Shown: positions 21,897-34,448 of the stretch, piece by piece | How the letters are laid out: the number at the start of each line of letters is the position of its first letter | Position numbering within the stretch: position 1 is the stretch's first letter | Origin: Ulota crispa | Lineage: Eukaryota; Streptophyta; Bryopsida; Orthotrichales; Orthotrichaceae | Length of the DNA: 64,000 nucleotides | Assembly (NCBI GenBank): GCA_963920765.1 | Contig: OY987249.1 | Coordinates: 250,501 to 314,500 of the forward strand | Direction of reading: 5' to 3' | Position numbers and translations under genes: made by a program | The notes under the pieces: generated by a model | Databases searched by the model: none | The model's input: only the letters and a program-made list of their open reading frames with translations | Told to the model about the DNA's origin: nothing

Positions 21897-22470
21897 CCTC
21901 CTCGTTCTTTCCAGCTTGGTTGGTTTTGAAGGTGAACTGGACACCCTCCTTCCGACACTGTTTGCAGCTCCGGAAACCAAGAAAGGTACGCTTGACTCAT
22001 GTTGTAATCTACCCGAAGGTTTCTTAATAAGGTGATCAATGCGCTGAATCGCAAACTGGAAATCAGTCTGTTTGATCAGATGCGCTCTCGTCGCCACGAT
22101 GAAGTCATCGCATAACATTGTGTGTATGTGTAAGCATTACATATGCTGGCCGGTGCTGTGGTTGGCACTGCCTGCTTTTTTCTGTTGGTTGTTTTTTCGC
22201 CGACGTATTAGCTGAGTGTGTGCTCACATTTCAGGATTTTGTAACTGAAATTATCCGACGCCTTGGGTTCTCTGTATTTATATAAAGCAGCAACTGTAGT
22301 TCTCTGTCTAAAGCGACTAGAATTCTTGTCCATGGTTGTTGTGTTGGGTCTGGAAACGCAAAAGCTCAAGTCTTTCAAGTTATCATTATTGGCAGATAGG
22401 GAGAAGAGTTGTCATGATCCTCGTATCTTTATCTATTTGAGTGTCTCGGAGCATGAATAATTTTGTTGTT
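21897..22470 (+). other. MO25 3' UTR and downstream flank
   Basis: Moderate GC content falls off after about 22450, consistent with a 3' UTR of several hundred bases. The exact polyadenylation site is not clear. Open frames on either strand here are not credible genes. Confidence 0.45.
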
Positions 22471-22994
22471 AGTTTCTCTTCTTTTTGGCCTCAGTTCTTA
22501 TTTCATATTGGAACCAGGTGTGGGGGGTTGCTGCTGAGGCTAGGGATTATAACATCCAAACTTCCTAACAATTATAATCATGCATTTGAGTATAAGTAAT
22601 GTACAACCATAAGTGTCACTGTCCCCATAACCGTCACCTCTGAAATCTTGGAAAATCTGTGGAAGTGGATAGATGTAATGACAAGGATGTACAACATGTG
22701 AACATAAAATCTTGAAAGTGGTTATGGGTACAATGGCAGTTTGCTCTTTAAAATTTCACAACTTATTCAGGAGTATTCAAATAATACATTTGAGAGTGCA
22801 AACTTATTATTTTTTTGTTCCTAATAGGATCTTATAATTTGCTAGTTGTTTATTGATACTCATCATGTTCAAAACCCTTAGTTTGACGCTTATGGGTGTA
22901 CATACCTTATGCACACATGTTGAATATTTCATCAAAGTATATTGATTTTATATATTGGTGAGCATGAAATTTTTAATCCAATTTTTCATTTGTC
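22471..22994. other. AT-rich spacer
   Basis: No coding signal or repeat ends recognised. Confidence 0.5.
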
Positions 22995-22998
22995 TTAA

Positions 22999-23896
22999 CC
23001 CTTTAGCAATCGTCAACCATATGGGGGGCACCTCAAATTTTCACTATACGGTCTGCAAAACACATTCAAGTACAAAATCTATGGTTCTAGAATCATATCA
23101 GATTGGAAATATCAAAGCTATAAACTTTGGCAATATGAAATTAAAAAAATGTTTGATCTCTTGGAACAATTCCATTTGAGGATTTTGAGAAGCTTGATGA
23201 TCCAAAAAAACTTGTTGTGCAAAAACGTGACACTCTAACTAATTAGTGTCAATTGCATAATTGAAACTTTTGATAGTGGTGAAATTTGTAGAGGTTGTAC
23301 CCCCATTCTAGGTTACTACACCTCTAAAAAAAATACAAAAGTCAAGTCAATTTGTGCATTTCACGGCATAATTTGTGAAATTGAGCATTGGAAGAATACA
23401 AATGTGGCCACACATATATGGTTGAATATAACATGCATTGAACATGTTTCCACAAAATCCAATTGGTCAATATCATCTACATTGGGTATCATTTGAGGTA
23501 CAAGGTCCCACATTTAGCATTGCAAACCTTTAGAGCCTAAAATTTCATGGAATACGCAATGTTGGAGTTGAAATATGCCTCAAGTAGAACTTCTGAATAA
23601 ATCATGCATCCTTTGCACAACTGCTAGAGAGCTAGCACTAGATACTTTGGGTGCAATGTGTGGGCTTTGGGGCCACATCACGGTTGCACTGAAGTAGTAT
23701 TTCATTTGTTATACCCGTATGAGAATCCCAACTTCATATGTAAAACACGAATAGCTACCGTGTTTCTTTATGCCTTACTTTGAAATTTGTTCTAGTAGGA
23801 ACACAAGTTGATGCTCCAACTTCGTTACGTTTTGTGTTTTTGCAAATTAAATAGAACAATGATAACAAGAACCACAGAATACTGGGTACGAAAGGG
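22999..23896. mobile_element. TTAA-type MITE, G family (898 bp)
   Basis: TTAA at 22995-22998 and 23897-23900. Ends CCCTTTAGCAATCG and GGGTACGAAAGGG share only a short terminal match (CCCTTT-G). Interior unrelated to other families here. No transposase. Confidence 0.68.
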
Positions 23897-23900
23897 TTAA

Positions 23901-24646
23901 ATGAGACGTTTCTTGTATTTTACCATCAGTAGATGTTCTTTGTTGAAATTCTATATTGGATTACAAAGTGATGGGTGTTTTTTAAAAATGAACTGATCAT
24001 CAGAGTAGTTAAAACAGTATTTTATGCAGCAATATTTTGCTTATTGTTTGTATTACGTCTATTCTTGGGGTGGGCTCGAAGAATCAGATTGAGGTTCTCA
24101 ATTATAGCAAATCGTAGACAATATCTTTAATAATTTTGGAAGCCACGGGACAATATGATTTTTGGCAACTCTCAAAAAATATCCTTAAACATTTTGTTAA
24201 GAAATTGTACCCTTCAGAAATAATTTACTGTCAAAACCAGGCAACTTCCCAAAGAAGAATGACCAAAGGTATATGCACACCTGGACTTAAGGGTCTGAGC
24301 CGTTATAGTGGAAGTTCGGATATGTGTTTAGACTTGCTATGTTTACGGAACGTTGAGCTTAGCTGGACAGCAACTTCGCACATGATAACAATAATGTCCT
24401 TTCAAGGAAAGGAAGACACTATTGCAATAGTAACATGATATTTAGCAAATATTATGTAGCTCTATAATAAGGAAAAATGAAGCTTTTAGGTCTATGAGAG
24501 TGGTGTTATTTAATGTGGGTTTTGGTAGTCAATTACAAAAAGCAGCATCCTTTCTTACATGTTTGCTCTAGGTTGACGCTTGCCCTCTTAACATCCTCAG
24601 ATCATCATGCGTGAACGTGATTCACAAATATTACCTTCATCCTCTA
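23901..24646. other. Spacer, nothing recognised
   Basis: Contains a 100-codon plus-strand frame (24136-24438) with no recognisable domain and no supporting context; left uncalled. Confidence 0.45.
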
Positions 24647-25594
24647 GGGGTTTCAAATATGCTGTTCATCATCAATTTCCATTACAAGGAATTTGGACCC
24701 CAAAGGGGCTGTAAGTTTTTCTATTCCCAATGTTGGGAACCAACCTTGCTGGTCATCAAAAAAATCAATTTAAAAAATAAATAAATAAACAAATAGATAA
24801 GTCTTAGAAAAAAATAAGAAATTTTTTGAAATTTTTTTCCCAAAAATAAAAAATAAAAAAATAATACAAGCTGACGTGGTCAACATAATGCTAGCTTGGC
24901 CAGCAGCACACTGCGCGTGTGGAAGGTGTTCCCAAAGCTCCCATGGATTTGGGGGAAGGGGCCTCTTTGGGGGTCCAAATCCCTTGTAATGGTTCACCTT
25001 AATGAAATTGGTGAACAACTTAGTGAAGCCATCGTCCATGTCCTCTTGTTCACCCATTCAAATATCCATATTTTAGTGAACTACAGACCACCCCTTCAAC
25101 TTTGCCCAGAATCACCAATCTTGTAAGCTAGTCTAGATTCATTGAGCTCCACTATCGTTGCTTCTAATCCATCCCCTCAACTTGAACCTTCGAGTGCTTA
25201 TAACCTGGTAGCGTGGAGCGAGAGCGAGAGGTTGGGAGCGAGAGCAAGAGGTTGGGAGGGAGAGCGAGAGGTTGGGAGCGAGAGCGAGAGCTAGAGGTTG
25301 GAAGCGAGAGCAAGAGCTAGAGGCGGGGAGCAACAAGGACATGTGCGAGAGCGACAACAAGAATAGGAGCAAGAGGGAGAGGCAGAGGGAGAGACAAGGA
25401 CGGGTGCGGGAGTGGAGACAGGAACAGGAAGAGAGAGAGGCTTCATGCCTTCACGTTGTTCATGCGTGAACCACCCATGAGGACCTCCTGGAGGTCTTCA
25501 TGGGTGGTTCACTTTGGTGGCTTCATGTTCACCTGTGAATGAAAACTTGTTCACAACCACTCGTTCACCATTTTTTTGAGATATTTGAAACCCC
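24647..25594. mobile_element. TIR element with GGGGTTTCAAATAT ends
   Basis: Ends GGGGTTTCAAATAT and ATATTTGAAACCCC are exact reverse complements, flanked by CTA at 24644-24646 and 25595-25597 (a 3-bp duplication, or TA). 948 bp. Contains GAGAGC/GGTTGGGAGC simple repeats at about 25210-25330 and a 19-bp palindrome-like motif around 25470-25510 (cacccatgagg / cttcatgggtggttca). Superfamily uncertain, possibly Harbinger-like. Frames within are repeat artefacts. Confidence 0.78.
25212..25420. repeat. GAGAGC / GGTTGGGAGC simple-repeat region
   Basis: Purine-rich irregular repeats of gagcgagagc and gaggttggga. They create open frames on both strands (25139-25372 - and 25272-25469 +) that are not genes. 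Confidence 0.85.
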
Positions 25595-25629
25595 CTAATA
25601 CATGGGCATAAAATTCCCCATTCTTTTAA

Positions 25630-26235
25630 CCTCTCAAGCATTGAACACCCTTTTTTTTTGGCAACATAGCAATTTTGGGCAATTGACTACCAATGGGATT
25701 CTTGTTCTTTTTCTTTGAAATTTTCACACATTATGTGTTCAAGGAGTAACTTTAAGGCCCAACAATTTTCATAGCTTTTGACTTCATGGTTCAAAAGTTA
25801 TTGCATGATATGTAGTTTTCTTTGCCTGGGGCAGGCAACCAATTTTTTTTTTAAATTACATTTTTTGAATCATATTATTTTTAATTGATTTTTTAGATTT
25901 ATATATACTTGGGAGGCTTTGAATCATTCCATTTTGATCAATGAGATGAAAGTTATGAGTGTATTTTGTTTGCGGGTAGTTATGGATTCTCTACTCTAAA
26001 ATAAACTTTGAAGTTCATTGATTTACTCAATTTTCAATATTTTGGAAAAAAAACATAACCAAAAGATTTAGATTTTTCATCACAACATTATAACCATTGG
26101 GATTGGAATTTTTCATTTCTTTAATTAAGTTCTTAACAATTTAGTGGTTTGAATCATTCTCTACTTCTTTTTACTTACTACTGTTTTTTCTTGTGTTTTA
26201 CAATTCCAAATGATTTGAAATTTTTCAAGTGTGTA
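25630..26235 (+). mobile_element. Truncated B-like TTAA-type element
   Basis: TTAA at 25626-25629 is followed by CCTCTCAAGC, and from about 25890 the sequence tracks the B family (for example tttgaatcattccattttga and gaatcattctctacttcttt). Homology stops near 26235 without a right end, so the copy is 3'-truncated. Confidence 0.65.
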
Positions 26236-26627
26236 CCCAACTTGCTTTGAAGAACAAATTCAGAAATTTACAACCATCTTGTAAGTTTATTATAATTTTT
26301 TATCTCAAATGAATAAAATCCTTGTTATATTATGCCCCACATCAATTCTAAAATGCTCTAAGTGATCCACCCAAACCCCTAACAAACACCAAAAATTCCA
26401 ATACGTGTAGCTCCGGCAGTACTACTCTAAGTGTGCATGTCACATGATCTCCACCAAGTGTGGGTACCACTTCAAGTGTGCAAGACACATGCTGCTCCAT
26501 TGTTGCAATTCATCTTGAATCAAACTAAATGTTGTAACCCATGTAAAGAGCCTCACGAGCAAAATAAAACAAAAATTCATGCGTTATTACCACAGCAACA
26601 CAACCTTGTGATCACAACCCCCTAGCT
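26236..26627. other. Spacer
   Basis: No recognised feature; short plus-strand frame 26431-26625 has no domain. Confidence 0.45.
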
Positions 26628-26631
26628 TTAA

Positions 26632-27329
26632 CCCTTGAGTGCCCCAGCGCCCCATATATCACCTCTCTTGATTTGAAGCCTTGTTTTAAGGTACTAGATC
26701 TAACTTTTTGGTCTTGCTACAAACTACAATTTTGAAGGCATTCAAGTTGTCCATGCCAATGGAGTAATGGCAAAGAAAGCCAAATTGTTGTACAAGCGCT
26801 CCAAGAGATTTGATTTGGTGAAACATCGTACGGGGCAACAAGGGCATGGTGGCACGTAGCGCTTTACAAGTTGCAACCGGTCAATATCCCTTGCAAGCTT
26901 CCTTATGTAAGCTTTGTGGTAGCAAGAAAGTTGTTGGCAAGGGTTCAAGCATGTTCTAGATCCTTATTATGGCAACTGTCACCAACTATGCCGGTCATTG
27001 TTTTCAGTGCACACATTCACATCTAATCTTGCTGCTCACAAACTTTGAGATGATTCCAAGGCTTATGGAATCTTGTAAAAATCATCAAATAGCAACTACC
27101 TACCAAAAATTGAGATTTTGTCATCACATGTTGTTTGATCAAATGTTATAATCTCCCATATTCTGCGGTGGATTGTTCCCAAAATTTGCAAGCCATTTTC
27201 TAAGTAGGTGTTCCACTATTTTCAATGGTCACTTTTTGTGGATCATTTGATTGACCGAGATACAATGGATCAAAGTTATTGGTCTCCAAAAACCCTAATT
27301 TTGGTGGAAACGGCCTAGGCCCTCAGGGG
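26632..27329. mobile_element. TTAA-type MITE, H family (698 bp)
   Basis: TTAA at 26628-26631 and 27330-27333. Ends CCCTTGAGTGCCCC and GGCCTAGGCCCTCAGGGG agree over about 12 terminal bases (CCCYTGAGKGCC). No credible gene inside (frames 26742-26948 and 26969-27151 lack domains). Confidence 0.75.
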
Positions 27330-27333
27330 TTAA

Positions 27334-27814
27334 GAAGCAGTTTTTGATTGAAAGTTCCAAATTATTTCTAAGAATCTAATAAGCAAACCTCATGTCCTCA
27401 TCCAATAACATACTCAACTTCACCATAATAAAAGTGCTGATTAAAAAGCAAGATACAATTGCAAATTGGTTATTTAGAAAGATTCATGTTCATTCTGTCA
27501 TTGCCTTACCAAGGTAATTGAGGGCTTATAATTACTTATTATCATGTAGCTTGTTACTTTATTACTAGCAAACTGAAAATCACAAGTCAATGATGTTATG
27601 GTTTGAGGCAAAGATGGAAGTCTTTGTGATTGCAAAAATTACTTTAAAATGTTCTTTCAAATTACCAGCTAACACAAATTTTGAAGAAGCTATAAATGAA
27701 TTGAAGTAGAGCCATGGTTTATTCCAATAACAAACCAACTTCTAGAACAATACAATGACATTTTTCTAATTCGTAGAGAAAAATTATTCAACGTGTTAAT
27801 TAATTCTGACTTTT
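27334..27814. other. AT-rich spacer
   Basis: No recognised feature. Confidence 0.5.
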
Positions 27815-27818
27815 TTAA

Positions 27819-28741
27819 CCCGTAAAGGATTGTGGCCTTTATTTTGTCAAAAGATACTCAAAATTGCCACTTCTGTGGCAAACAACAAAAAGTTTGAATA
27901 TTGGACTTTTTGCATATCTAACCATAGGATCTTGTATCAGACTAGTATAAAAATGTACCATAAAAATTTCAAAAACATTAACCACACAGATTGCAATATG
28001 CATATAAAGTGTAAAAAACAAACTTTTTAGCACCTTGCAATCTTGCATGATTAGATTGTTTGAATTTGAACTTTTTTAACTTAAAATCTTTGCACCCTAT
28101 AATTTGGAAGTTTAATTTTTTATGGTGGAAAATTGAGTTGAGAATCTTTGGAAAAAAATCAAAACAAAAAATACTTAATTTTCATTCTTAAAAAAAATAT
28201 TAGGTAGAACTAGAAGGAGGTATGAGATTAAACAAAAACTCAAATTGTTAATAACCCTACAATGGAATTGAACTGCAATAATCCCAATGGTGAAATTGTT
28301 ATAGAAAGCACACTTCACCCTTTCCAACAATTTTTTTGGGAAAATGTTAAACTTGCATTTAAAAATGAACTTCATTAGTGATTTTTTCAAGAAAATGCTT
28401 AAATTGCCCAAAAAACAAGATTGTCCATAACATTCTCATAACTAGTCCAAATGGAAAGAATCAAAGCTTCAAATGTAAATAAAACTATAATTTATGAAAA
28501 CAAAAGTAAAAAAATCCAAGTTTTTTTAAGAAAATATTTGCTGCCCAATCTCCCCAAATTTATGCTTATTTGGGCATAACTTTTGCTCCCATACCTAAAT
28601 TGAAATAAAAATAATATTCCTCAAAAACTAGTGTTTTTCTATCTTCAAAAAAAGTTTCAAAAAATCAAAACAAAAATTGAGACCGTAGGTACTTGCCCAA
28701 AATCACATTTGCCCCCCAAAGGGACAATGATCCTTTATGGA
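27819..28741 (-). mobile_element. TTAA-type MITE, B2 subfamily, inverted copy
   Basis: TTAA at 27815-27818 and 28742-28745. Starts CCCGTAAAGGATTGTGGCC and ends GATCCTTTATGGA. Reverse-complement match to the elements at 15041 and 34449. Overlapping small frames are chance frames. Confidence 0.87.
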
Positions 28742-28745
28742 TTAA

Positions 28746-30578
28746 GGAATGAACAACTTAAATGTGACATTATTTTATCTGTAATTAGACGCGACAACAT
28801 TTCATTCTAAACTAGATAAAATTGAAAAAATGATTGACTTGAAATTTCATTTTTGTTACGTTTTTGCAAGCTTTTTATCCATTAATAGAAGGCAATAGTA
28901 GATTTAACTAAACAAGTAAAACGAATAAATTTTAACCAATAATTTGATCCTGGTGACAGAAAACAGAACTAGTGGTCAATTTGAATGTGATGGCATGTCT
29001 TTTCTGAAACACCCTTCTCCAATGCTATGAAGACTTTAAAAAAAAAAGCCCTTTAAGTTTTGAAAAAGCAAGATTTGGATTTATGATATGTATCCTTTAA
29101 TATTTTGTTGTAATCAACTCATTTTTTAAATCGTGCACACAGAAAGAATAGCATTGAAATTTATTATTTTGATTTTGATTTCTTGTAAGTATGAACTCAC
29201 AAAATCAGTGACATGGCTTTTTCTGATATTCTCGATAGCCAATTGCGTTTAATATCCTCATGATTCCAGTCCCTTCCATCAGCATCTTTTGGTATGTTAA
29301 AGAAAATAAAAACACATCTATTGCGGTGGATAAATTTCAAAATTCTAAGCCGTGTATTTATAATTTCATATCGCATTTGTACAACAAATAAATTGTCTAT
29401 TTCATATTATAAACTCAGGATGCTTCTTGAAATGGAGTTCTAAAGTTATGAAACATAAATACAGCATATCCATATCAAAAGAGCTCTCACAAAACAAAGT
29501 CATAACATTTGTCTTTGGTCATTTCTATCATCCATAAAATAAAATAATTCAGTATCATCAATTGGTTCTAAACCATTATTTAGACAAAAAAATTAAATTG
29601 TGCCTTATAGGAAATCAAGATTGCATTTTGAGTAGTAACTCCAAAAGTTCCCCAATCTAAAAACCCTAGAGTAATTTTTTTCAACACTCCTTAAATATTG
29701 ACACTTACTAGATAGATGAATTGTGAAGGAAGGCATGATAGGTAGCCATATTGAGAAAATACTATACTGAAACATGTGCCATTACATGAATCTATCATCA
29801 TCTACGAGTTATTGTGTGAATCCACCACAAGGTGCATTTGTTGTATCCTCTTCAAAATACAATGTGCTCAATTTATATGTGATCTTGTTATCAATTATAT
29901 TTGTGCCCTATACAAATAAACCATGACAACAAACATCTCTAGTTTGAGTTAAAGGGCCTTCACTAGACCTTCTCTCCAATTTGCAAAAATATTCATTTTC
30001 TTCCTTCATCTAAATTACAGTCATTTTTTGGGTTCGAAACCTCCCAAAATAAACTATCTTGAAGATCCGGAATCTCGAAGTCTCATACACCACATCTTCA
30101 TGTGGTTTAGGGATTCGGAATTAGGGGGCTTTCCCATCGTGGACAAGACAAGCAACCAAGTCATACTTTGCAAGTTGCTCGGCTGCCGTCTTTAGATTCT
30201 GGCAATGAAATATGATATTTTTCTCCAGACATTGAAACTCAAAAAACATTGGATTATTTCCTGGGTTTTTTTGGTTTCTGAAATACAAGGCACGTGAAAA
30301 GAAGAAAAAAAAGAGTGAGTAACTCAGTGATCCAATACTCCCATGGCGTAAGCTGAGACCTCGCAACTTCTAGCGAGGGTTCTCCGTCAACTCCTACTTT
30401 TTTGAGTTCTGACTTCCTTGATGGCCTGTAACTCTTTCCTGACAGCACTCATCTACGAGACTGCTGTTGCAATCTTACAATTTTATGTATGTGACTGAAG
30501 AAGCACCATTTTAGGGTGTATGACAATTGAGGAAAAGGGAATACTGAGGTTACGCAAAATAGTGCTCTCATTACAGTA
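28746..30578. other. Spacer with a possible decayed coding remnant
   Basis: Mostly AT-rich. Between about 30110 and 30470 composition is more coding-like and minus-strand frames (30121-30366 and 30254-30448) contain pieces such as LKTAAEQLAKYDLVAC and DGEPSLEVARSQLTPWEYW. They could be a broken gene or transposon fragment, but I recognise no family. Confidence 0.3.
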
Positions 30579-31446
30579 CAGTACCAGGTAGTACAGTTAG
30601 GTAGTGTCTGTTTTGGCATTTTCAATAAATTTGTATAACAAAAAATATAAATGGTATTATAATCTCATATTGTTGGTGTATGATTCTCATGCAATTTCAA
30701 TCAATCATATCAAAATTTGGTTGCTAAAAGCAAAAATCTTATTTTTGGTAAATTGTTTTGTGTCAAATTCATGGTTTTACAAGAAAGCTGATTAAAAAAC
30801 ACTAATGATGAATTTTTGAGATTTGATTGCATGGATGTGTTGGGTACTTCCGTGCGCACATCTTCCCTTCTACCAAGCATCTTCAAAAAGTTCAAAATTT
30901 CTTCAATGGAGACTTGAACATTGGTGTAATCATGACCAAATTTAGTAAAATAGATATTTCTATATGGTAATTAAATTGTGCTATTTGACTCATACATTAT
31001 GATTGAATTTGTACCTTTGAGCATGTTGATATGTTTATTTTGCCAAAAGTTATTAAAAATTTTGAGATATCTATTTTACTAAATTTGGTCATGATTACAC
31101 CAATGTTCAAGTCTCCATTGAAGGAATTTTGAACTTTTTGAAGATGCTTGGTAGAAGGGAAGATGTGCGCACGGAAGTACCCAACACATCCATGCAATCA
31201 AATCTCAAAAATTCATCACCAATGTTTTTTAATCAGCTTTCTTGTAAAACCAAGAGTTTGACACAAAACAATTTACCAAAAATAAGATTTTTGCTTTTAG
31301 CAACCAAATTTTGGTATGGTTGATTGAAATTGCATGAGAATCATACACCAACAATATGAGATTATAATACCATTTATATTTTTTGTTATACAAATTTGTT
31401 GGAAATGCCAAAACAGGCACTACCTTAACTATACTACCTGGTACTG
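30579..31446. mobile_element. Foldback DNA element with about 385-bp near-identical arms
   Basis: Left arm about 30579-30960, right arm about 31068-31446, spacer about 107 bp. Ends CAGTACCAGGTAGTA and TACTACCTGGTACTG are flanked by TA (30577-30578 and 31447-31448), suggesting a Tc1/mariner-like or related TA-inserting element. Mirror-image open frames on opposite strands encode near-identical peptides (for example both contain MNFLKMLGRREDVRTEVPNT), which reflects the arms and does not by itself indicate a gene. A transcript through it would fold into a long double-stranded hairpin. Confidence 0.92.
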
Positions 31447-31448
31447 TA

Positions 31449-32355
31449 CAGGCTGGTTAAGTAGGGCTGTTTTTGCAATTTTGTGAGATAAGAATCAACA
31501 CTATGAAAGTCGACCTGCAGAAAAATCAAAATGAATCGGTTGCCTCTTGATCGAGCAGCTTACTTTAGAAGGCAAACCGGCAAGGGAATGAAATAAATAA
31601 TCGACTTGAACAGATGTGGAGAACCAAAACTTGGCAAGGAACACCGTACGCAGCCTGAGCACACAGAATTATTTGGGATGCCGGAAGCCTCAATTAGCAA
31701 TAGAACTCTTCATCCGAGAGGACATGATGGTCACGCACGCGTCCATTTTGTTCAGACCCCACACTAGGACAGTTCAATCAATCATTAATTGTTCATCCCA
31801 AGACTGAAGAAGTTGCTTCAAACATGACTGGCAATTTTGACGTTATGAGCTGAAAATACACCACCCTCAAACGACCACGAAGACGTCCAGTATTCCATGC
31901 TTTCTGAAAGGTCACAATTGAGTTTACAAGTAGAGGGAGGGAAAACACAATGGTGGTTCCAGAGAACAGGTCAAAATCTGATTTCGAGGTCAAAGTACCA
32001 AAGGCTGTTAAGGTTAAAGTATACAAATCCTAACAAAAGTCCTATAAAATATCTGAAAGTATGTCCATCTGGAGGTACGCTGAAAGAGGAGTTCCTTCTT
32101 TTGCTGCTCTAGAAAATACAGAAATTGCTATTGGAAACAACCGAAATGCTCACTGGGGTGCAGGAACCTGTACGACTCCAGTGCTCACACATCTGCAGAC
32201 CACACAAATGTGTCTCAGTTACCGGTAATAGAATCCATTAGAGCCAAATCAGAGAAATTCTATGCCTAAAAAGATTGTACTGGAAAGAAAAGTTCATCTT
32301 GTGTCCATGCAATACTGCATCATGTGGCAAGCAAAATGATAGAGAAGGAAAGACA
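31449..32355. other. SYS1 3' flank
   Basis: Mixed composition, more gene-like than the AT-rich spacers, downstream of SYS1 on the minus strand. Probably includes its 3' UTR (unknown length). Small open frames show no domain. Confidence 0.4.
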
Positions 32356-33275
32356 CTAACCGAGTCGAGTGCTTCGCATGGGAATGTCTTTCAGCTCCCG
32401 TCGCATACACAGCCACTCTCCGAGCAGAGCGGTGATCACCACACACAAGACATACACGAACCACCACAAGAAGCTGGTGGGAAAGCCCGTGTATACACAA
32501 CACAAAATGAGATGAATAATGTACAGGGTCACTGTGAAATCCAGGCACTTTTTAGCCCTCTCCACCAATAAAAACACGTAGGCCGCTCTGCCAAAAAATA
32601 CACGACAAACACGACAAGATAAGAAAGGAGCGGCAAGTACCCTGCACATAAATATTTCTACTACGCAAAGCTTCACTATGTGATGGCGTTGATAATATCA
32701 TGTTCGGAGAGCAATACTTCGGCTCGGAGAATTCAAGGCAATTAGGATAGCGATTAGGGCTACGAGGCACGGCTCTGATATTTATTCCCATCCACAACAA
32801 AAATGTTGCATGTTCTGACCTAAATCAAGGGCAACAAACTTCTTTGTCTCCAGGATTAAAAACTGAAGGGCAATCGAACTACTGCACTCGCGTGACCAAA
32901 ACCTACTCCTCTAAATTCCCAGTGCTGAACCCAGCACTCATGGTCATACACCAATGCATACAAAGCCGTAGACTCGAAGCCATGCTTCCGAGGTGTGAAG
33001 AAAAGTCTCAATGGCGTGAATCAAGAGGGCAAGAAAAGCAAAGATGCTCACCCGCACAAAGCGTTGACAATGTAAGCAGCGATGATGCTCCAGCCAACCA
33101 CAGAAGCGCCGGTGACCAGCGTGTAATTGAAGAAATATTTAAGCGTGAGCTGAGGCACTTGGGTGCCCACGAACGCCCACAAGAAGAACCCCAAGCTCAT
33201 GTAGTACAGGGACTGGATGCACACTATCTGCGCCAGGATCAGCCACGGATCCCATACCATCGCCCCATAAAACAT
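32356..33275 (-). CDS. SYS1: SYS1-like Golgi membrane protein
   Basis: Two exons, 33275-33052 and 32587-32356, joined at donor tgcgg|gtgagc and acceptor tttttggcag|agcggc, give a 151-residue protein; plant and animal SYS1 are about 150-155. SYS1 is a four-helix Golgi membrane protein that recruits the small GTPase ARFRP1/Arl3p for trans-Golgi traffic. The N-terminus MFYGAMVWDPWLILAQIVCI and the junction region GAAYVFLLVERAKKCLDFT are close to the conserved family pattern, followed by TLYIIHLILCCVY and the C-terminal GEWLCMRRELKDIPM. Four hydrophobic stretches are visible. The intron is 464 bp, phase 2. The start matches the usual family start. Intact. The predicted splice gives unbroken family alignment, so confidence is high despite no transcript data. 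Confidence 0.95.
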
Positions 33276-34444
33276 GGCGCCCTAATGCGCGTGCAGGCCC
33301 GGAGCGTCCGCCCCAAACCAAACCAAGCAAACAAGCAAGCAAGAAAGAAACAAGCAAGATCAAGAACAGGCAGGAGCTACTAAACAGAACGATCGGAGGT
33401 CATGTGCGACGAACAGCAGCAATGCGCGGGCATGGCGCGCGGGTATGGTCATGCAGCGACCCGGCGAGATAAACCTAAAATTCCAAGACACGGCGGAGCG
33501 AAACAACAAACAGAGGATAGGGTGTTTGGGAAGGAGAGCGCGAGGCGTGCACTCGAAGCGAAGAGAAACAGTAGCAGCAACAACGACAGCGACGCCACCC
33601 CGATGATCCACGGAGGAGTGATTGGTGCTGCAACGCAAATGAACACGGCGTCGCTCTCTGCACTCTGGTTCTATAGTTTGTGCGCACGCCCTCCGTGGCT
33701 CTCTTCAATCATTCTCCGGCCTTGCCTTGCTTCGGAGTTGCGCAACTCTGCAGACTCAGGGCGTGCACTTTTACTTCGGAGAGTGGGTGCTCACATGCCC
33801 ATTCCTTTCCGCTTCGGCATTTAAACCCCAAGTATTCGAGTTTATCACACACACAATCACCGTAGAAAACACAACGCCCGAAGGGTGCCCAGGGTGCAAC
33901 TCCCGGTTGATTTTAGGGTTTATGTAAGCTTATACCATTTCACGGTTGCTCGTAACAAATGCACGGTCGTACGGTTGGAAACTCTCGGTTTGGCTCATTT
34001 AGGCTTCTTCAAGTCCACAACATGGTTCTATAATTTTGTTGAATCACCGATGTGATCAAGCTCCAATCAAGTTCAATAAACCTGATATTTTAAAGTATTG
34101 TTTTGGGCGGTTGAGGCATTTATCATAGTTTCTAATTGAGCATCATGAATGATTTTCAAGACCATTATATATATCTTTATTTGAAAGGTCCTTTTTAGTG
34201 ATACCAAAATGGGAGAGTGGAGAGTATCTTAGTAATTATGTAAGTTTCAAAAACTAAATGGAAGAGGAGCTGTACTTTGGATAGAGTTTTTGAGGTTCCA
34301 TTATAATTATTTATAGGTTGAAGTTAAATATTTTGAAACTCGATTTAATAATTGGAGCTTTTTTTTTGTTGAAGGCACAAACTATAGTTATGAGATGTTG
34401 GATCTTGCAAATGTTCTCCACAATTTTATAAGGTTATCATCAAG
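33276..34444 (-). promoter_or_regulatory. SYS1 upstream region
   Basis: The first about 550 bp upstream of the SYS1 start (to about 33850) are GC-richer and likely hold its 5' UTR and promoter; several overlapping open frames on both strands there (for example 33402-33824 +) are composition artefacts. Beyond about 33950 it becomes AT-rich spacer. Confidence 0.45.
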
Positions 34445-34448
34445 TTAA

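Noticed and set aside
21033..22118. Long minus-strand frames across MO25
   Set aside because: They are antisense shadows of the conserved MO25 frame.
30604..31420. Paired small proteins on opposite strands
   Set aside because: Mirror images generated by the inverted-repeat arms; no known domain.
33402..33824. 140-codon plus-strand frame upstream of SYS1
   Set aside because: Overlaps several other frames in GC-rich leader sequence, no domain, antisense to the SYS1 promoter.
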